Shown: positions 24,028 through 31,947 of the stretch, in pieces
Layout: each line of letters starts with the position of its first letter
Position numbering within the stretch: the stretch's first letter is position 1
Assembly: GCF_044748305.1 (NCBI RefSeq)
Contig: NZ_JBIVFT010000001.1
Span: 372,001 to 436,000, forward strand
Length of the DNA stretch: 64,000 nucleotides
Direction of reading: 5' to 3'
Origin: Arthrobacter_E sp044748305
GTDB lineage: Bacteria > Actinomycetota > Actinomycetes > Actinomycetales > Micrococcaceae
Notes under the pieces: model-generated
The model's database searches: none
Told to the model about the DNA's origin: nothing
Seen by the model: the letters and a program-made list of their open reading frames with translations, nothing else
Translations under genes and position numbers: made by a program

Positions 24028-24665
24028 CCCGATCCGCAACCGAATGACGGGCAGCCTTAAAACGAAATGATCCTGTATCAAGTCCGCCTGCGGACACCTC
24101 TTCGAACACTAGCGCGACCTCGTCCGCTTCAGCCTGTTCCTCTTGACTCGCTAGTGCTGCATCATCTCGGATCGCTTCCGCAACCTGCTGATACAGATTC
24201 AATGATAGGTCTCCTCCTGATATGGCTTGAAAGCCGCCAACGTTCACCGGGGCATGGACTGGCCCTTGGAAGAAGATATGGCTGTGACCCTGCGGATTTG
24301 CCATGATCCTCTTGTATTCCCCGCGAGTTAGGGCGATCGAGGGTAGGAGCTTGCCTTGAATAAGGAAATTTGGGTTCCCGTCTCCAAATTCGATCCGGTT
24401 TCGTTGCTTCATCCAAAGCAAAAGGTTCGCTACTTGAAGGTTTTCAAGGCCTAAAGTGTCCCAGTCAAACCGTCGAAAGACAAGCTCATCATTAGCTACG
24501 AGCAATAGCCCGCCGGTTAGGTCATTGGAATGCCACTCGTATGACTCTTGGTCCGGGAGAGCGTCTGCTTCAAAGTCGCTCAGTTTCTTCTTCTGCTGCG
24601 AAACGCAGGAACCAAAATGTCATTAAAGCCAAGAATGCGGTGGCGGAGTACCATAGAACTTCCAT
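23945..24665 (-). pseudogene. Hypothetical membrane-anchored protein, apparently frameshifted
   Basis: A well-placed start (ATG 24665 with GAGGTG upstream) encodes a membrane segment MEVLWYSATAFLALMTFWFL, then stops after about 32 codons. A second frame, open from about 24610 but with no good start, continues QQKKKLSDFEADALPDQ, then ANDELVFRRFDWDTLGLENL and on to a C-terminal hydrophobic helix (GTGLWTATALLAKHLGWI). Shifting by one base within the GCAGCAGAAGAAGAAA run joins the two into one protein of about 240 residues with a membrane segment at each end. Family unknown. A sequencing error in that run is the alternative explanation. Confidence 0.6.
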
Positions 24666-24938
24666 TTTCACACCTCTCGGTGGTTACCTGCGTCCAACAG
24701 TAATCGTAGTTCGAGGGAGTTCAGGATTTCCTCAGGTCACATCGCTTCGCACAGCGCTCCAGCTAGTCCGTTCTCGCTCCGTGCGACGCTTGAGGGAGAG
24801 GTCTCGCTGCGCCCGCCCAGGGAACCCTGCCCAGAGAATCCGGAAACTCTGTCTGTCACCGCCTTTAGGATCGGTGGTATCCGCGAGGAACAGCTCCGAC
24901 AAGGAGAAGCCGGTGAGTCGTAAAGGGGATTTACGCTG

Positions 24939-25718
24939 ATGACAACTGTGAAACGCAGGATCCAAGAAGTGAAGCAGCCACGGGGTGGATACATCAATCC
25001 ACGTAGCCTTGACACTGAAGTGCTGAGCAACCACGCGGTGCTGAACTCAACTGAAAACGTCCACGCCTCAATCACCGGTATGGCTGTGGACTACCTGACC
25101 CGACTGGCGAGCGGAGCTTCGCCAATGGAGGCTTTTGAGACTTCACTGCGCGGGGCCTATCTCCTTGAGCAGGCGGCGATACCGGCGCTCTCGGATGCGA
25201 AGGAAGCGCTTGGCGAGCTTAAGCCGGGAATCCTGCCGAGCGTAGCAGCCGTCGTGGCAGCCTGCCGCTTGGTCCGATATAACGTGGTATTCAGGACTGG
25301 CCCCGGGATGTACAACCCGTATGCTCAGCCTGAGCCTGATCCTGCAACGATTGAGAACATTCAGACGATGGTTGCGAGAGCAGCTGCCTTCTTCGCACAG
25401 TATGGCCCGATCATGCTGGATGGCTTCACGTTCGATGGGGCCTACACGGAAATCGTCACTGCCGGTGACGGGGATTTCCTTACCTCGGACACGCTCTGGG
25501 ATTGCAAGGTCTCAGTCAAGGGTCCGACCAAAGACCACACGCTTCAGGTACTCATGTACTACCTCATGGGCATGAAGTCCGGCCGAGCCGAGTTCCAGTG
25601 GATCACTCATCTTGGTGTTTTCAACCCGGGTTTAAACACGGTCTACCGGATTAAGGTTGCTGGTATCCCGGACGACGTAATCACGGAGGTCAGTCGGGAT
25701 GTGATCGGCTACAACTAA
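24939..25718 (+). CDS. Hypothetical protein with PD-(D/E)XK nuclease-like motif
   Basis: 259 residues. The first 130 are helical with no recognised domain. Around residues 161-190, LDGFTFDGAYTEIV, AGDGDFL and DTLWDCKVS give a G-D-x-D...D-x-K arrangement (Asp177/179, Asp188, Lys190), followed by LQVLMYYLMG (Gln203, Tyr207) like the QxxxY motif of RecB/Cas4-type nucleases. This suggests a restriction-like nuclease fold; the function could be in defence or mobile-element biology but nothing proves it. It lies inside the island, divergent from the frameshifted membrane protein, and ends about 110 bases before the right direct repeat. Confidence 0.65.
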   Translation: MTTVKRRIQEVKQPRGGYINPRSLDTEVLSNHAVLNSTENVHASITGMAVDYLTRLASGASPMEAFETSLRGAYLLEQAAIPALSDAKEALGELKPGILPSVAAVVAACRLVRYNVVFRTGPGMYNPYAQPEPDPATIENIQTMVARAAAFFAQYGPIMLDGFTFDGAYTEIVTAGDGDFLTSDTLWDCKVSVKGPTKDHTLQVLMYYLMGMKSGRAEFQWITHLGVFNPGLNTVYRIKVAGIPDDVITEVSRDVIGYN

Positions 25719-25825
25719 CACAGTCGCTGGCCAGCCCTGCGGTGGCTGTCAGACTGGCCCGCGATCTACGTGAATCCCTCGTCCCAACCCTACTGACATC
25801 GTTTCGCTTCCTCGGACGGGACTAT

Positions 25826-25840
25826 TGGCGTCCGCTTAGA
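25826..25840. repeat. Right 15-bp direct repeat (candidate attR)
   Basis: Exact copy of TGGCGTCCGCTTAGA from 17324-17338. Beyond it the base composition and gene types return to those of the core. It sits in an otherwise gene-free stretch (25719-25934). Confidence 0.55.
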
Positions 25841-25934
25841 CGGCCAACGGTTCCCGGGCCACTCGTGAGGGCACAGGACGCAGGCTTCTTCGGGACAGCG
25901 TGCCGCAGCAGGCAGCGGCGGCACGCTCGCAGAT

Positions 25935-26603
25935 CTATTCGGTGCCGGATGCTCGCACGATCTTGAAGTTGAACTCGGGTCCTCCGAGAGCGCCCATGAC
26001 ACGCAGCCACAAGGGCAGCACCATCTCCATGCCACGTGCGGCGGTGACGTCGCCGAGGTCGAGGACGTCCTGATGACCGAGCTGGGCCAGGAGAACGCCG
26101 ACCACGTTCTTGGCCTCGGAATCGGCTCCGCAGAGAAATGTCGTTCCCTCTGCCGCGAGATCATGGGTGTTGACCATCACGATGGAACTCATCGTGTTCA
26201 AGGCCTTCACCAGCTTCGCCGCAGGGTATTCCCTCTGGATGCTTTCGGCGAGCGAATCGGTGTCCTTCACGAAAAGGGTTGGCGGGAATCCCTTGCTGAA
26301 ATCGAGAGGATTCGACACATCCCACAGCACTTTTCCTTCGAGATTGCTGCGGCCCGTCGCTGACAGGACGTCGAGGGCATTCACTCCTCCGACGGCGACG
26401 ACGATGACTTCGGATTGGGCGGCTGCGTCCGAGAAGTGCCCGATGCCCACGGAAGGGTTCTGCGCATGCCACTGCTTGAAGTTCTCATCGTCACGCGTCG
26501 TTTCCGGATCGCGCGTACCCAGGATGACGTGGTGCCCGAGGTTGCAGAGCCGCGCAGAGAGCGTGCGACCGACCACTCCGGTGCCCAAAACGGCGATGTT
26601 CAT
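25935..26603 (-). CDS. NADP-dependent oxidoreductase, F420/NADP reductase-like (NPD domain)
   Basis: 222 residues from ATG 26603, with GGGAG eight bases upstream; the frame extended to 26618 would include that Shine-Dalgarno. MNIAVLGTGVVGRTLSARL is a Rossmann dinucleotide site, LGTRDPETT the NADP phosphate-binding end of the second strand, VIVVAVGGVNALDVL and VLWDVSNPLDF the core, and AKLVKALNTMSS a typical catalytic-site block. Related proteins include F420H2:NADP oxidoreductase and NADPH-dependent reductases of unknown substrate. First core gene after the island. Confidence 0.82.
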   Translation of the reverse strand: MNIAVLGTGVVGRTLSARLCNLGHHVILGTRDPETTRDDENFKQWHAQNPSVGIGHFSDAAAQSEVIVVAVGGVNALDVLSATGRSNLEGKVLWDVSNPLDFSKGFPPTLFVKDTDSLAESIQREYPAAKLVKALNTMSSIVMVNTHDLAAEGTTFLCGADSEAKNVVGVLLAQLGHQDVLDLGDVTAARGMEMVLPLWLRVMGALGGPEFNFKIVRASGTE

Positions 26604-26672
26604 GTCAGTTTCTCCCAACTCATGAGGCTTCTTCCAGCTTATAGAGCCAATGCCATGGCGCCGTGTTGTGCC

Positions 26673-26743
26673 GCCGAACTCGCTGAGATCGTGCGATTTC
26701 GCTGTGTCAGGGCACGATCTCGCACCGGATCAGCGGGCTCGGC
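26673..26743. repeat. 71-nt imperfect palindromic repeat, copy C
   Basis: Exactly the length of copies A and B. Ends GCCGAACTCGCTGAGATC / GGATCAGCGGGCTCGGC, inner GTGCGA / TCGCAC. It is the most diverged copy. It lies between the reductase and VOC genes, both on the minus strand. Confidence 0.75.
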
Positions 26744-26859
26744 CGAAGAATGGGAACAAGCAGCGAGTTCGCCGGCGCGAGTCCGGTGAGACAGGACAAC
26801 CGGCGAGGGGCGGAGACACGGTGCCGCCGCCCCTCGCTTCATGGCTTCTTCCTGAGGCC

Positions 26860-27642
26860 TCAGGCCTGCTCGGTGGGCAGGGTGATGAGGCCGAAGGCCT
26901 CGCCCTGCGGGCCCTGGATGACTGACATCCGGCCGAAGGGGGAGTCCATCGGGGGCATCAGCACCGTGGCACCCAGCTCGACTGCCTTCGCGATGCCGGC
27001 GTCGACGTCGTCGGCGGCGAACCAGGCGAGCCAGTAGTTCGGCATGCCCTCGGGCATCTGGCCGTCGTGGTGGATGCCGCCCACTTCCTGGCCATCGCTT
27101 GCGCGCTTGAACGTCGAGTACACGAAGCCCTCGCCGGAGATGTCATGGAATTCGACGCCGAACACCGCCGGGTAGAACTCACGAGCCGCATCGTAGTCAC
27201 GGGTGTGAAGCTCGTTCCAGCACAATGCACCGTGCTCGTTGTAGCGCTCGGCACCGATGTGCGTTCCTGCCTGCCAGATGCCGAAAGCGGCACCCGCGGT
27301 GTCGGAGGCGATCGCCATGCGCCCCGAGTCCATGACATCGAAGGGTGGGGCGATGATCTGACCACCGGCGTCACCGACCTTGATGGTGGTGGCATCGACG
27401 TCGTCGGCCGCGAGGTAAGTGGTCCAGACGGTCGGCATCTGGGGATCCTGCTTCGATCCGAGGCCGGCGACGGCCTTGCCGTCCAGTTGCGCGAGGACGT
27501 AGCCACCGGCTTCCTCGCCACCGGAGAGATACTCCCAGCCGAAGAGTCCGGTGTAGAAGGCCTTCGCGGCCTCGACGTCGTCGCTGCCCAGATCGACCCA
27601 GGTGGGGGTTCCTTCGGGCCACGGTTCGTTACGGATGGGCAT
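26860..27642 (-). CDS. Two-domain VOC (glyoxalase/bleomycin-resistance fold) protein
   Basis: 260 residues with two vicinal-oxygen-chelate domains: residues 10-125 (PTWVDLGSDDVEAAKAFYTG, LFGWEY ... AAFGIWQAG) and 137-258 (GALCWNELHTRDYDAAREFY ... FGLITLPTE). The family, represented by the mycobacterial CFP-30/CFP-32 proteins, often keeps only some metal ligands; the enzymatic activity is unknown. A stand-alone gene upstream of the SDR gene on the same strand, with about 120 bp between them. Confidence 0.87.
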   Translation of the reverse strand: MPIRNEPWPEGTPTWVDLGSDDVEAAKAFYTGLFGWEYLSGGEEAGGYVLAQLDGKAVAGLGSKQDPQMPTVWTTYLAADDVDATTIKVGDAGGQIIAPPFDVMDSGRMAIASDTAGAAFGIWQAGTHIGAERYNEHGALCWNELHTRDYDAAREFYPAVFGVEFHDISGEGFVYSTFKRASDGQEVGGIHHDGQMPEGMPNYWLAWFAADDVDAGIAKAVELGATVLMPPMDSPFGRMSVIQGPQGEAFGLITLPTEQA

Positions 27643-27766
27643 TTCAGCTCCTTATGTCGTGACGACGCCGAGCGGCGTCAATGGTTAGGAGAGCTGCCTC
27701 ACGGGATCGTGACGGAGTTTTCGATCCGCGCTGTCGCCCCGCAGGCGGTCGTGGCCCCGCGCCGCA

Positions 27767-28756
27767 TCAGATGATGGGTGTGACGGCGGTGGCTGCGGCG
27801 GAGTAGCCCCAGAGGCGTGTGCCGTCAGAGGGGTCCAGGGCCCAGGGTTTCACCCCGCCTGCCACCATGTCCATGTCCGCTTCGGCTGTGGCCTGAGCGA
27901 CGTCGTTGTCCTGGACGTACACACCGCTCAAGTCGTTCAGCTCCGCTGACGTCAACGCCCAGACTGCTGTGGATGCGCCCTGCTCCGGGGTCTTCAGTTT
28001 CAGCGCAGGGTTTGGCGCCCCGGACGCGTCGGCCCAGCCCAAAGCGATCTGCTCTTCCACGGTGAGGTGTCGTTGCAGCGGGGTCATGATGTTGCCCGGA
28101 TGGACGCTGAATGCCTGTACTCCGATCTTGCCGCCGCGTTCTGCAAGTTCCGCGGCGAACAGTGCATTTGCGCTCTTTGACTGTCCGTACGCGAGCCACG
28201 GATCGTATGGTTCCGAGGCGAAGTGAACATCGGCCCAGCGGATTCCGCTCGTGAAGTGCCCCGCGGAGGACATCATGACGACGCGCGCGGCTCGATCCGC
28301 GAGAAGAGGCAGTATCCCGGCGATCAGGGCGAAGTGGCCCAAGTGGTTGACGGCGAACTGGTATTCCCATCCTTCGCCCGTTCGCTTTTCCGGGCAGGCC
28401 ATCACTCCGGCGCTGGCGAGCACGCCATCGAACGGCTTGCCCTCCTCGAGAAGGTCGCGCACGAGTCTGTGCACATCGCGTTGCTCGGACAGATCGGACT
28501 CGACAAGGGTGACACGCTCGATTCCTGCCGTCGTCTCGGCCGCGAGATGAGCGCGACGAGAGAGCACGACGACGGACGCGCCCGCCTGTGCAAGGGCGCG
28601 GGTCATCTCCAGCCCGATACCGGAGTAGCCACCAGTGACGAGTATCCGCTTGCCGCTGAGATCGACGTCGGAGAGGACATCGCTCGCGGTGTGGTCACGG
28701 TTGAACTTGGAGGGAAGGGTGTGCTGACGCTTCAGACGGGTTTTCAGTGAGGTCAT
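27767..28756 (-). CDS. Short-chain dehydrogenase/reductase
   Basis: 329 residues. After an N-terminal extension of about 30 residues comes ILVTGGYSGIGLEMTRALA (NAD(P)-binding TGxxxGIG), VLASAGVMACP, VMMSSAGH with the catalytic Ser region, and YGQSKSANALF with the Tyr-x-x-x-Lys. It resembles the retinol-dehydrogenase/oxidoreductase SDR group. Its start is only about 30 bases from that of the divergent MerR regulator, with a MerR-type palindrome between, so it is very probably the regulator's target. Confidence 0.9.
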   Translation of the reverse strand: MTSLKTRLKRQHTLPSKFNRDHTASDVLSDVDLSGKRILVTGGYSGIGLEMTRALAQAGASVVVLSRRAHLAAETTAGIERVTLVESDLSEQRDVHRLVRDLLEEGKPFDGVLASAGVMACPEKRTGEGWEYQFAVNHLGHFALIAGILPLLADRAARVVMMSSAGHFTSGIRWADVHFASEPYDPWLAYGQSKSANALFAAELAERGGKIGVQAFSVHPGNIMTPLQRHLTVEEQIALGWADASGAPNPALKLKTPEQGASTAVWALTSAELNDLSGVYVQDNDVAQATAEADMDMVAGGVKPWALDPSDGTRLWGYSAAATAVTPII

Positions 28757-28772
28757 GGTGTGACCGTAAGAC

Positions 28773-28788
28773 GTAGAGTGAACTCTAT
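28773..28788. promoter_or_regulatory. MerR-type operator between SDR and merR genes
   Basis: GTAGAGT-GA-ACTCTAT, a 7-bp inverted repeat with one mismatch that overlaps the merR start codon. MerR proteins bind such palindromes between the -35 and -10 boxes of the target promoter. Confidence 0.6.
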
Positions 28789-29326
28789 GTCAACCATGGA
28801 TACTCCGGGGGCCGAGACATCGGAACCGCAGCGCTATTCGATCGGAGAAGTCTCCCAGATCACGGGAGTGGGCATTCATGCGCTCCGTTGGTTCGAACGG
28901 GAAGGGCTGTTCCCGATGAAGGTGGAGCGGACCCCCGGAGGACAGCGGATCTTCGACGCCGATATCGTCTACTGGATCACCTTGTGCACAACATTGAGGG
29001 AAACCGGAATGCCCATCGCACGGGTGAAAGACTTCGCCGCGCTCGTCGAGGCCGGTCCCGGGAACGAGGAAGACCGGCTCGCTCTCCTTGAGGTGCACGA
29101 AGCGACTGTCCGGGAGAAGATCCGCGTCCTTCAGGATTCTCTCGCCGTGATTTCTGCAAAGACCGCCATCTACAGGGCGCATCTCGCTGACGGTACCGCG
29201 ATCGGTCTGTGGGACCCGACCGTTCCGCCCGGCCGGCATCAGACCGACGGCATCAGGCCGACGGATGGACCCGGACCGACGGATGGACCCGGGGTCTCCA
29301 GAGGGCAAGAATCCGCAAAGGACTGA
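28787..29326 (+). CDS. MerR-family transcriptional regulator
   Basis: 179 residues from ATG 28787 (ATG 28796 is also possible; the GTG at 28760 would run through the operator). Residues 15-85 are the MerR winged helix: YSIGEVSQITGVGIHALRWF, EREGLFPMKVERTPGGQRIF and YWITLCTTLRETGMPIARVKDF. A coiled-coil dimer helix follows (EVHEATVREKIRVLQDSLAV). The C-terminus has a tandem TDG-(I/P)-(R/G)-P-type repeat that looks disordered. Divergent from the SDR gene. Confidence 0.9.
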   Translation: MSTMDTPGAETSEPQRYSIGEVSQITGVGIHALRWFEREGLFPMKVERTPGGQRIFDADIVYWITLCTTLRETGMPIARVKDFAALVEAGPGNEEDRLALLEVHEATVREKIRVLQDSLAVISAKTAIYRAHLADGTAIGLWDPTVPPGRHQTDGIRPTDGPGPTDGPGVSRGQESAKD

Positions 29327-29343
29327 CCATGTGAATCGCCGGG

Positions 29344-29360
29344 CGGGGTGTGAATCCCCG
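29344..29360. terminator. Weak hairpin between convergent merR and hemA
   Basis: CGGGG (29344-29348) / CCCCG (29356-29360) with a 7-nt loop in the 45-bp gap between the two stop codons. Confidence 0.35.
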
Positions 29361-29371
29361 GTGTCGCAACG

Positions 29372-30721
29372 TCAGGCGCTGAGGTCGCGTGCCTCGTGCG
29401 CAGGGCAGTTCTGGTCCTCGGTGGCGGCTACGGGCTGCGGCTCGGCGACGTCGATCCCGTAGAGGGCCTCGATCGCATTGACGTACTGCTCCTGGAGTCC
29501 CGCCGCGGCCAGTTCGCGTCCGCGCACCATGGGCGTGTGCAGCAATTGCTTGACCATCCGGCGCAGAGCGAATTCGACTTCCTCGGCAGCCGCCGTGCAG
29601 CCGTGCCGGGCCCGGACGCGTTCCATCTCCGAATCCAGCACGGACATGGTGTGTTTCCGCAAGGCCACGATGGCTGTGTCGACGCTCCGCGAGCGGCGCT
29701 CGGCTTCGAATTCATACGCGGCGTCAGCCACGATCCTGGTGGCTTCCTGGAGTGATTCCGCCGCTTCCTCCGGTGCGGCCAGCCGCACCGACTCGAGTGT
29801 CAGCAACTCGACGCCGTCCAATTCATCGACGGCGGGGTCGAAGTCGCGGCTCAGTGCGAGGTCGATGACGACGAGAGGTTTGGGGTCGGCTCCACGGACC
29901 TCTGCGAGTTCAGCTGCGGAGACCCTGCGGTCGGAGCCGCTGCAGCCGATGAGCACATCGGCCTCGGCGATGGCAGCGTCCAGGCTGTCGGCGTCGAGAG
30001 CGGCGCCACCGCGGGCGGCGACGAAGTCGCCGGCACGTCCTGAGCCGGAGAACACGCCCACCTGGGTGCAACCGCGTTCCCGCAGCAAGGCCATGGTGGC
30101 GCCGGCGTAGGCACCGGTGCCGAACAGCACCACCTTGGTGGATGGCCAGTCACGGTCCTCGGAAAGGTCGGTGGCGAGTTCCAAGGCCACGGAAACGATC
30201 GAGAGGCCCCGGCTGCCGAGGGCGGTGCGGGTCCCCACATCCTTGGCGGTGCGGCTGGCGGCCTGGAAGAGCCGGACCAGCCCGGGGCTCGCAGTGCCCG
30301 AGTCCTGCGCGGTGATCAGCGCGCGGCGGACCTGGCCGGCGATCTCCCGCTCGCCGACGACGGCGGAGTCCAGTCCAGCGCCGACGGAGAAGAGATGCTT
30401 GGACACCTCAGGGCCGTGTCGCAGTGTGAGCGCCTGGGCGACGGTCTTCTCGTCGAGGCCGCTGCGCAGTGTGATGCTGCGCAGGAGCTCATCTCGGGCG
30501 GCGTCCAGGCCGTGATCGGTGCTCGCCTCTGCGTAGACCTCGAAACGGTTGCAGGTGGCCAGCACGACGGCGCCGTTCAGCGCTGGAGCAGCTTCGGGCA
30601 CGGAGGAAAGCGGGGGAGCGTGCAGGCTCCCAGAGGCGACAGCAGAAGCGCCTTTGCTCAATCGAGCAACGGTTTCAAGGTTCAAGTCGGCATGCGTGGC
30701 CGTCAGGGAGAAGAGCACCAC
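29372..30721 (-). CDS. hemA: Glutamyl-tRNA reductase
   Basis: 449 residues from GTG 30721. The catalytic Cys is in VVLATCNRFEVYAE; the NADPH domain has VVLFGTGAYAGATMALL; HLFSVGAGLDSAVVGEREIAGQVR and LVVIDLALSRDFDPAV are family signatures, and the C-terminal dimerisation helix is present. It reduces glutamyl-tRNA(Glu) to glutamate-1-semialdehyde, the first committed and usually rate-limiting step of haem synthesis. It is divergent from hemE, and the shared 144-bp gap holds a 25-nt palindrome; transcription is probably coordinated there. Confidence 0.96.
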   Translation of the reverse strand: MVLFSLTATHADLNLETVARLSKGASAVASGSLHAPPLSSVPEAAPALNGAVVLATCNRFEVYAEASTDHGLDAARDELLRSITLRSGLDEKTVAQALTLRHGPEVSKHLFSVGAGLDSAVVGEREIAGQVRRALITAQDSGTASPGLVRLFQAASRTAKDVGTRTALGSRGLSIVSVALELATDLSEDRDWPSTKVVLFGTGAYAGATMALLRERGCTQVGVFSGSGRAGDFVAARGGAALDADSLDAAIAEADVLIGCSGSDRRVSAAELAEVRGADPKPLVVIDLALSRDFDPAVDELDGVELLTLESVRLAAPEEAAESLQEATRIVADAAYEFEAERRSRSVDTAIVALRKHTMSVLDSEMERVRARHGCTAAAEEVEFALRRMVKQLLHTPMVRGRELAAAGLQEQYVNAIEALYGIDVAEPQPVAATEDQNCPAHEARDLSA

Positions 30722-30804
30722 AGTTCCACTATCTTACGCTCTTCGCACCTTTGTAGAAAACTTCCCGGGATTCCGCGGATCCCAGTGCTGGCGCGGTTTT
30801 CGGT

Positions 30805-30829
30805 GACACTCTGTCACTGACAAAGTGTC
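30805..30829. promoter_or_regulatory. 25-nt palindrome in the hemA-hemE divergent promoter region
   Basis: GACACTCTGTCA-C-TGACAAAGTGTC, 12-bp arms with one mismatch, 37 bases before hemE. A candidate operator for a haem-responsive or other regulator acting on the haem genes; the regulator is not identifiable here. Confidence 0.5.
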
Positions 30830-30865
30830 GTCAAGTTGGGCCCCGGGAGTGGGGACAATCAAGAT

Positions 30866-31942
30866 ATGCCTTCCATGCTCCAGGCCCTTCCGGCTGCCCA
30901 CCCTCTGGTCACGGGCGCCACCGCTTCCTCTCCGCTGATCACCGCGTACCGGGGTGGAAAGCCTTCCCGGCGTCCCGTCTGGTTCATGCGTCAGGCCGGC
31001 CGTTCCCTTCCCGAGTACCGCGCCGTCCGCCAGGGCATCTCCATGCTGGACTCCTGCCTGAAGCCGGAGCTGGCCGCCGAGATCACCTTGCAGCCGGTGC
31101 GCCGCCACGATGTCGACGCGGGGATCTTCTTCTCCGACATCGTGATTCCTCTCAAGCTCGCGGGAGCGGGCGTGGACATCGTCCCCGGGGTCGGTCCCGT
31201 GCTGGAGCACCCGGTGCGTACCGCCGCCGACGTCGCCCGCCTTCCGAAACTCACGTGGGAGGCGCTTGAGCCGATCCGCGAGGCGGTACGTCTCACCGTG
31301 GACGAGCTGGGGTCGACTCCGCTGATCGGTTTCGCGGGTGCCCCGTTCACGCTTGCCGCCTACATGGTGGAAGGGCGCCCCTCCCGTGACCACCTGGGCC
31401 CGCGCACGATGATGCACGCCGACCCGGCCAGCTGGGAGGCGTTGGCCGCCTGGGCGGCAGACGCCTCGGGCCTCTTCCTGCGGGCACAGCTCGAAGCGGG
31501 TGCTTCCGCGGCGCAGCTTTTCGATTCCTGGGCGGGTTCCCTGGGCCTGGCCGACTACGAGCGTTTCGTCGCCCCTGCCTCGGCCCGTGCCCTGGAGCCC
31601 GTCCGTGGTCTCGGAGCCCCGCTGGTGCACTTCGGCACCGGCACCTCGGAACTGCTCGGTGCCATGCACCGGGTGGGCGTGGACGTGATGGGCGTCGACT
31701 ACCGCCTGCCGCTCGATGAAGCCAGCCGTCGCCTGGGCGGTACGGTGCCGTTGCAGGGCAATATCGATCCTGCTCTTCTTCCGGCCCCGTGGGAGGTTCT
31801 GGAGGCTCACGTCCGCGAAGTCATCGCGGCAGGCTCCGAGGCCCCGGGTCACGTGCTGAACCTCGGCCACGGGGTTCCCCCGGAGACGGACCCGGAGGTC
31901 CTGACCCGGCTGGTCTCCCTGATCCACTCCATCGGCTACTGA
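30866..31942 (+). CDS. hemE: Uroporphyrinogen III decarboxylase
   Basis: 358 residues from ATG 30866. The two family signatures are present: PVWFMRQAGRSLPEYR (substrate-binding Arg) and GFAGAPFTLAAYMVEG. AQLFDSWAGSLGLADY and VNLGHGV-like VLNLGHGVPPETDPE near the end are also diagnostic. It removes four carboxyl groups from uroporphyrinogen III to give coproporphyrinogen III, in the cytosol. First gene of the rightward haem operon; five bases separate it from hemY/cgoX. Confidence 0.97.
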   Translation: MPSMLQALPAAHPLVTGATASSPLITAYRGGKPSRRPVWFMRQAGRSLPEYRAVRQGISMLDSCLKPELAAEITLQPVRRHDVDAGIFFSDIVIPLKLAGAGVDIVPGVGPVLEHPVRTAADVARLPKLTWEALEPIREAVRLTVDELGSTPLIGFAGAPFTLAAYMVEGRPSRDHLGPRTMMHADPASWEALAAWAADASGLFLRAQLEAGASAAQLFDSWAGSLGLADYERFVAPASARALEPVRGLGAPLVHFGTGTSELLGAMHRVGVDVMGVDYRLPLDEASRRLGGTVPLQGNIDPALLPAPWEVLEAHVREVIAAGSEAPGHVLNLGHGVPPETDPEVLTRLVSLIHSIGY

Positions 31943-31947
31943 AGGTC

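Noticed and set aside
24541..24939. 132-codon plus-strand frame ending at the start of the PD-(D/E)XK-like gene
   Set aside because: It overlaps the frameshifted membrane gene on the other strand, has no Shine-Dalgarno or recognisable domain, and its composition is that of a chance frame.
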